Below are positions 57,579-64,000 of a DNA stretch of 64,000 nucleotides, piece after piece. The notes beneath the pieces are model-generated. The model worked only from the letters and a program-made list of their open reading frames with translations. It had not been told where the DNA came from and did no database searches. Source of the stretch: Carettochelys insculpta (taxonomy: Eukaryota; Chordata; Testudines; Carettochelyidae); the NCBI RefSeq assembly GCF_033958435.1, contig NC_134150.1, positions 38,001,501 through 38,065,500 of the forward strand. Direction: 5' to 3'. A program made the position numbers and the translations under genes. Every line of letters begins with the position of its first letter. The first letter of the stretch is position 1.

Positions 57579-58885
57579 CTGTGAAAAAGAATGAATTTAG
57601 TTATGAAAAAAAAAAAAAGAAATCACACCAAGAACACAGGTAAATAAGTCCAGAGCAGTTTGCCTCCTTTTCAATACAAAGTGATAAAATATGTATTTAT
57701 TTTACAGCTGCTAAATTAGCTGAACTCAGATTTCATACAAGTGAATACTAATTTGAAGTGACTGCATTTCTGCCTTCTCATATGCCACACTGCAACTGCA
57801 TCATTGTATCTTGCCCTGCAGGAATATGAGAGCCAATAAGCACCTGCAGTTGAGACTCTGTACATTAGCCCAGGCTGCATACTAGTACTAGATATAAAGT
57901 GAAGGGCAGCTAGATGTGAATTTCAGCACATGACACAAACTGCAGAAGCATTAGCCCTTGCTCCTTCTGGTTGGCTGTTCTCTCGCACAGATTTGTCATT
58001 CATGCTGATGTGCTTGGCTTGCCTTCCGTGTAATGCTGAAAGAAAATTGAGCTGTATGTCAGACTCAAGAGCTGCTCAAAATCTTATTCCCCTCTCCCCC
58101 AGCCTTTGGTTATTTGGTTCCATCCTTTGGTAAAAGAAGGAAAGACTTTGCCAACGTATGTCACAGGATGGCATTTTACACTGAAACGAAGTTAAATGCT
58201 CAGAAAAACCATTTTCTTCAGGTGAAAAGTCCGTTGGTAAGATATTCTAAATTCCACCACCCTGCTTTTGCACTAACATTTAATCATATGTTTAGCAAAT
58301 CTCATTTGCTGGTAGAAGGGGGTGTATGTGTATGGGGTGAGAATCATGTTATCCACACTCATTTTGTTGTAGTAGTAAACTAAAAAACAGTGGGATCAGG
58401 GAGAGCAGGAGTGAAGAGCAAAAGAACATTTCAGCCAGAAAGAAAAGTGTTAACCATAGATTTTCAGGTTTTACCTTGTGGTTTTCTCAGGGCACGATAC
58501 AATGGTGCAGTTGCAGTGTGGCATATGACAAGGTAGAATTGCAATTCAATCTTCAGCCAGAAAGAAAAGGGACAATGAAAACTGAGTCCAGCACATCCCT
58601 TGGTAATCCACCACATCCCCTGGTAAATTGTTCAACAAAATCCACCTCATTCCTTTAGTAAATTGTTCAACAGTTAATTAGGCCTCATTTCTAAGTTGAA
58701 TATGTCTGTCTCCAGCTTCTAGATCATGGCTATTGTTTGCCTTCATCTGCTACATAAAGCCCTCTATCATCACAAATCTTCTTCCTCTGTAGGTATTTGT
58801 AGATCATTAGGACTTAAGTCAGAATTGAAGGTGACCAAAAGAGTAAAGAGATGATAGTATTTCCACACGCTAGAATTCCCATGAC
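57579..58885. other. ZDHHC7 intron sequence between exon and older DIRS copy
   Basis: No exon or recognised repeat was found. An A-run is at 57605-57619, and cagccagaaagaaaagg occurs twice nearby (58433 and 58554), suggesting a local duplication. The sequence is otherwise ordinary AT-rich intron. Confidence 0.4.
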
Positions 58886-59279
58886 AAAAGAGACGTTACT
58901 CACCTGGTGCAGAAACTGGAAGTTCTTTGAGGTACTGCCCCTTGGGAGTACCTCACTTCAGGTGCATCTGCGCCTCGTACCTTTGATTGAACATTTCTGT
59001 TAGCAGTGGCTATTTGGCCCACACAAGTGCCCCACACAAAGCCATATGGAGAGTAGTACTGGTAAACTGTCATTATTTTCTTCTTCATTGCGAAGAACCG
59101 CAAGGGAGACTCCAAAAGCAGAGAAGGAGCGCAAGTGGCAAAGCACCTACAGGTACACTCATCTCAAAGAACTCCAGTTACTGCATACTTTCTCCTCCTC
59201 CTCTTCTTTGAATACTGCTCGTGAGTGCTTCACGTCAGATGGCTCCTGAGCAGCACCCCCCCCGCCCGCCTCAATTAAG

Positions 59280-59425
59280 GAAGTCAGAAGTCTGGAGCAG
59301 AACCCAATACAGAAGAGAACTGCATCATCTCCGCAGTATCTGATCTTGCTGTGAATACCAGCATGTAATGGATTAGAAAAAGAAAGAAAAGATGACCAAG
59401 TTGCTGCTGTATGTGTCTGCAACTG
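59280..59425 (-). pseudogene. C-terminal remnant of tyrosine recombinase (older DIRS copy)
   Basis: On the minus strand the frame at 59422 reads HTAATWSSFLSFSNPLHAGI, matching the [20 protein letters not shown] block around the recombinase tyrosine of copy one. The expected Tyr position is no longer recognisable. The remainder of the recombinase is missing between this point and the RNase H remnant. Confidence 0.6.
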
Positions 59426-59929
59426 GTATACCCTTAAGTAAGTTTAAAGATGGAGATAGTGCTTCTTGGGGAATGTGCTGAAAATCCAGTTTGATAACTT
59501 GTTTTGAAATTACTAAACCCTTCCTTCTGTCTACAATGGGTACAAACTGTCTATGAGATCATCCTGTTCATTCCTATGTTGGTTGAAGACTATGTACCAC
59601 CTGACACGAGGGTATAGAACATGTCTTCTGAGTGAAAGCTGGAAGATGAATGGTTTCACTAATATGAAATACTGAAGATATCTTAGGTAAGCACTGTTGG
59701 CGCAATCAATACAACTCAGTCTCACTGAGAACCTTTAGCAATAAAGGTGTTTGTGAATACACATAGAAAAAGTCCTTTTGTGCATTAGATGAGGAATGTG
59801 GGGATATCAAGAGCCACTCGGAAGCAATACCTGCTGTATTTTGGACTGGCAGACAGACTGGACTCAGGCAAACTTCAGGTTGAGAATATCTGTGGAGGAC
59901 CATAGTGTTTAGCTCCCATTTAAAAGAAA

Positions 59930-61030
59930 TGTCTGTTGAGGTGCTGAGGTCATCTCTCAGGGTGTTCTGAATACATGGGAGATAACTTGAGATGACTAGG
60001 CAGTTGGCTATGCTCCAATTCCAGAGTTTCTTTTTTTTTCGCTTCAGTGCAGAGCACTGAGGAATGCACGCCCCTGATAGCTGATGTAGCACATATACAC
60101 CAACCTTCCTATTATCTTTACTGACTTCAATTTGATGAACTGTAGAAAGCATAAGCAAGCATTTTTTTGTCTTTCAATTCCAAAAGACTGATCAGAAAAA
60201 GTTGCTCTTGTAGTGACTATACTCCCTGTACCTTCTGTAGTTCCATGCATTCCTCCTCCAAGCCAGCCGGAACATCTGACATTATCACTATATTAAGGAG
60301 AATCTGCAAGAACAGAACAACTGTGCAGCTCTTGGTTGAGTCCTTCCATAAGTGATTACAGAACTCGCTGGGCAACAGACAGTAACCTACCTAGACTGTA
60401 CTTGGTCTGCAAGCCATTCAAATTCATCCCTGTAGACTGGAAGCATGCTCTGGCATGCTGCACTACGAAGATACAAACTGACACGTACCCCAGAAGTTGA
60501 AGACACGCTCTTGTTGATATTTGAGAACTGCCGAAATCTTTGAGATGAGATCTAATAGTAAGAGATAACTGCTGCACAGCAGCCATGCTTTGACTGTCAC
60601 TGCACCCAGGGAAGCTCCTGTGAAATCTAGACATGATAGTGCAGTCACCATCGACTTTCCAAGGTTGATTTGAAGGCCAAGGCTGTGAAACAGGGAGCAT
60701 ATGATCTTTACTATCAACACTTCCTGACAAAATCTGGCCCAATCAATCAGGTGCCTAAGCACAGGGAAATTATCATATTCTACTAATGTAGGTAAGTGGC
60801 AATTACTACCATTTTTGGGAACAACCTTTGTGCTGAAGATAGGACCAAAGGGAGAATGCTGTTTTGGTAGTGCGCACTGCATACAGAGGGAAAAAAGAAA
60901 CAAACAAACAAAAAAAATCCCTTACTCTTGTTTTAATGTTGCTGTTCATCTCACACGTGTCTTGTAGGTCAAGAGACTCAAAATAATCTCCTACTTCTAA
61001 TGCAGGAATTATTGTAGCAAGGGTCACCAA
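59930..61030 (-). pseudogene. RT-RNase H remnants of the older DIRS copy
   Basis: Three broken frames in order: 61030-60806 with ALEVGDYFESLDLQD (compare [13 protein letters not shown]); 60903-60463 with LFHSLGLQINLGKSMVTALS and CLDFTGASLGAVTVKAWL, equivalent to the segment after the RT catalytic box; and 60600-60356 with ACLQLLGYVSVCIFVVQHAR. A later piece near 60050-59930 reads LWNWSIANCLVISSYLP, matching [18 protein letters not shown] in the RNase H region of copy one. A poly-pyrimidine/T-rich insertion lies near 60900. Confidence 0.75.
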
Positions 61031-61620
61031 CCTTAACTTTTGTTGCTTTATATATTCAGAGACCAGAGGTCTAATTTTGGCCTCAACCCTTCATTGCTCC
61101 TGGGAATCAGGAAAAAACACTCTGAACAGAATTCCCTTCCCTGCATTGCACAGGAACTGGTTCTATTGCTCTCACACACACAAGTAAGGTCACTGAAGAT
61201 GGAGAGTGAGGGAAAATGGGCAGAAGGGACAGATTTGTCATGGGGTATAACCATATATTATGGTTCCAAAATCCAATTGTCCAATGCTCTATACTTCCAT
61301 GCATCCTGAAAATGGAAGAGGCAGCATCAGGAAAGGAGGGAAGGGGGATGAGATTTTGCAGGTGTCAGAGTACGTCCACTAGATAGCTATCAAAACCCCA
61401 ACTTGATGGTTAAAATGTAACCAGCTGAAGGAGATTTCTTTAACACCTTGGTCTCTTCTCAGAGTTCAGAAGGTCTATGGTATGTACAATATGGGGATGT
61501 GTGCGCACTTTGTGCTCGTCTGAGACCTATCCTTTTATTTAGGGAAGTATAAATCCCTGGGGAGTGTAGTGTGACTTGAGTTCCCGCAATTATGGAGAGA
61601 TTATCAACAGCTTACAACCA

Positions 61621-62925
61621 TCAAAAGGAGGTCCTGAACAGTACAACCTCTCTTGGAAAGCTCAACAGCTGTAGCCATAATGCTCTTCTCATGATCACAG
61701 CAATGGAAATAGACCGTGTTGATGTATCTCCCATTTCCAAAGAGGCCTCATGAGACGTCTTTGCCAGCAAGTGACCTTTTATAATAACCTTACTGTTCTT
61801 TTGGCACAAGCTTGACAGAAGATCTGAATTTATCTAAATAGTCATACTGGGCCAGAAGCACGTGATAGTTTGCTATGCTGAAGGAAAGTGTGGTCAAAGC
61901 ACAGGTTTTAAAAACTAAAAAGATGAAGCTGGGCTGGACTTTGAGCTATGTTGTCTGCCTCATTCATTAACTGCATCTGTTCTTGGACAGAGCTGAGAAA
62001 ATAAAATCTCGGATTCCGTAGCCAGAACATAAATGCCTCTTATCCACCCAGTTGTAGGTAGGTAATGCGATACCTGGAATCTGACAAACTATGTCAGAGC
62101 CCCAAAGACCTTCATTGACCAGACTGACAATCTTCATACGTGTTGAACTATGTAAGATATCTAGGAGGATTGATGAATCTCCTCTAAAGGAATCTCCAGC
62201 ACATCAGCAATCTGATTCATCAGTTTCTGAAGCTCCTGAGCTCTAGCAGTACAAATGGTATCAAAGATTAGGGGCTGAGTGGGAACTTGGTGAGAACAAA
62301 TTTGGCACCCATGCAAGTGGTGCCAAACTGCTGGAATGAGCTAGCTCTCCTTCCCTTGTTACCTTGGGTAGTTGAACAGTCTTTGGTACTGTTCATTTTA
62401 TTGTTATCAGTACCAAATGTTGTCCAGAAACAGGTTGTGTCTTTTCAGGCCTCACTCTGCTATCTCAATGCATTCTGGCATCTGTCTTAGATGACGGACA
62501 CCTCTTCACCTCTGTGGCACCGATCTTATTCAGAGCCTGAATGGATCGCATGTTGCGACTTGAGGTCTCCATAGCTTCTTGGAGATTTATTCTTACCTCC
62601 TTCCATTCAGAGGCAGATGTAGATGAGGACTTTGGCACTGTAGGATGTACTTGGTTCTGCATCATTTTCTACAGGTCTATGGTGACTGAGATCTTGAGAT
62701 GGACAGGGCACTCTACCTCTCTATTGGGAGGCTTCTGTACAGATTGGGGAAGGGTGGTCCTCTGCTCCTGGATCCAAAGCAGGGCACAAAGCTTGCTCCA
62801 TCATTGGGAGTTTAAGCTATGTTTCTCTAGGTCTTCAGGACCTTGAAGGAAGCACAGATCTTGCACTTACTGCACATATGAGCATTTCCCAGACTGCACA
62901 GGCCCTGAGAGCACAGATCACTTAT
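61621..62925 (-). pseudogene. Gag remnants of the older DIRS copy
   Basis: Around 62840-62920 the minus strand reads a decayed Cys-rich motif (CSKCKICASFK). At 61621-61809, the residues ASLEMGDTSTRSISIAVIMR and RALWLQ align with [20 protein letters not shown] and ESWLQ of the first copy. The sequence between them is full of stops and shifts. Confidence 0.6.
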
Positions 62926-63373
62926 CGAATAGCCCCATGACAGAAAGAAGCTCTTCTTGAATTCTAGGGACCCCAGCATTCCTGAGCAAAACTAATGAAA
63001 ATTTAACCTCTCCCAAGGGGGGACCTACTTCCATAACTGAATGAATGAATTTTTTAATAGCTAGAGAGAGACACATAAATAAAAGGAACAACTCTCTCAA
63101 CAACTATAACAACATATGCTAAGAACTAAGATGTAACTATTTGAGAAAAAGGTTACATACCAAAGGACAGCTTCAACAGATTCCACCTCTGGCAAAAGGC
63201 GGTTGAGAAAGAACTGAAGGCTGTTTGTCTGCACAGCTCTATACAGCCTCAGTGATGGGCACGAGGATGTGTGTATGGTACATGCATGGACTGAATGGAC
63301 ACTGCTACTGAATGTCTCCCATTAAAGCTGCAGGGACAACTGATATGGAACACTCCTCCAAGAACCATGTAAA

Positions 63374-64000
63374 ACTGTTTTTTGATGGCCCTTCATATTT
63401 TAGTGCCGAAGAAGCTGTGAAAAGTAGCAGTCTGTTCACTGTAGGAATGACGACTATAGATCACACAGCAGTTTGGACACGTTCCCATAGAGAGGACCCA
63501 AGCACATTCCAAACTGCACCACTGTAAGCACAAAAATGAAACACAGGTCTGTGTATAAAAGACCGAAGTAAAAGCATTTAATGTGGAACGCCCTCACCTA
63601 GAGCTCATTGACCTAAGCCATTTATCTGGTCCTAGAACTTCCCCAGTACAGACAGCCTTATGAAATGCTGCCCCAACTATGCACTAGAACCCAGCCCCTG
63701 TTCTTACTACTTAAGGGGACTCTTGAATGGCTCATCCACATGACCTTCCTGGTATTTACAGCACTACAAGGGGATGGATGCTCATTAAGAACACCGGTAA
63801 TCTTTCAGCTACATGAAACTCTCCTCATGGACTTGACAGCTCAGCAAGCTCCGATGCACTAAAATATTGCCTTGAAATAGCAATAAGCACATGAAGACAC
63901 GGAGCAGTAGGCAAATTTCTACTAAGACCACGCAAACAAAAGATGGCATAAACAGGTGAAGAGAATGTTCATGTCACTTCAAGTTAAGCAGCTGAAATGT
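63374..64000. other. ZDHHC7 intron, right edge of window
   Basis: I looked for the upstream ZDHHC7 exon (the segment following the DHHC motif) on the minus strand and did not find it, so it is placed beyond 64000. No repeat was recognised. Confidence 0.4.

Larger units (their letters stand above)
58886..63373 (-). mobile_element. Older degraded DIRS-type element (second copy, different subfamily)
   Basis: The order matches the first DIRS element: left ITR near 63373-63160, gag remnants, RT-RNase H remnants, a short recombinase remnant, ICR (about 59150-59255) and right ITR (about 58886-59090). The right end aacgttactcacc-type motif (agacgttactcacctggtg) parallels agacaggttactcaccgta in copy one. 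The ITRs align imperfectly with indels (catttctgttagcagtg against cattcagtagcagtg). Every frame is broken, and most of the recombinase is deleted, giving 4.5 kb instead of 6.1 kb. It is also sense to ZDHHC7, in the next intron. Confidence 0.78.

Overview
The window looks like vertebrate nuclear DNA, most likely from a sauropsid and perhaps a turtle. Genes are split into short exons with GT-AG borders. Introns are large and filled with CR1 LINEs, Penelope-like elements (PLEs), DIRS tyrosine-recombinase retrotransposons and many palindromic DNA-transposon derivatives. No bacterial-type operon, CRISPR array or rRNA gene was seen. Nearly all longer uninterrupted ORFs belong to a retroelement or are chance frames.

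Two host genes can be read, arranged tail to tail. On the plus strand, nine coding exons between 5982 and 40746 encode a nuclear receptor of the HNF4 family, from just before the first zinc finger to the stop codon; the first exon lies upstream of the window. All exon phases agree and no stop interrupts the model. The ligand-binding domain and the C-terminal F domain differ from both HNF4A and HNF4G, and the gene sits beside ZDHHC7, so HNF4B (a paralogue described in Xenopus) is the best call. On the minus strand, the last two coding exons of ZDHHC7 (a Golgi DHHC palmitoyltransferase) lie at 57448-57578 and 49529-49705; earlier exons are beyond 64000.

Layout: 1-5981 upstream intron or flank of HNF4 with foldback elements; 5982-40746 HNF4 exons and introns, including a 19.7-kb intron; 40747-49528 the shared 3' flank, with 3' UTR, foldback elements and PLE pieces; 49529-57578 ZDHHC7 exons, with a structurally complete DIRS element (51199-57313) in the last intron; 57579-64000 the next ZDHHC7 intron, holding an older, decayed DIRS element (about 58886-63373) in the same orientation.

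The most informative structure is the first DIRS element. It has inverted terminal repeats, an internal complementary region that matches both outer ends, an AAA/TTT trinucleotide at both ends and once at the internal junction, and an open tyrosine recombinase frame. Its gag and RT frames are broken by two stops and two frameshifts. Other items worth checking are a possible 54-nt in-frame cassette exon in the HNF4 F-domain region, a foldback element about 10 bp from an HNF4 splice donor, a matched pair of TA-flanked palindromic transposons, and a PLE fragment nested in a foldback element with an 11-bp target duplication.
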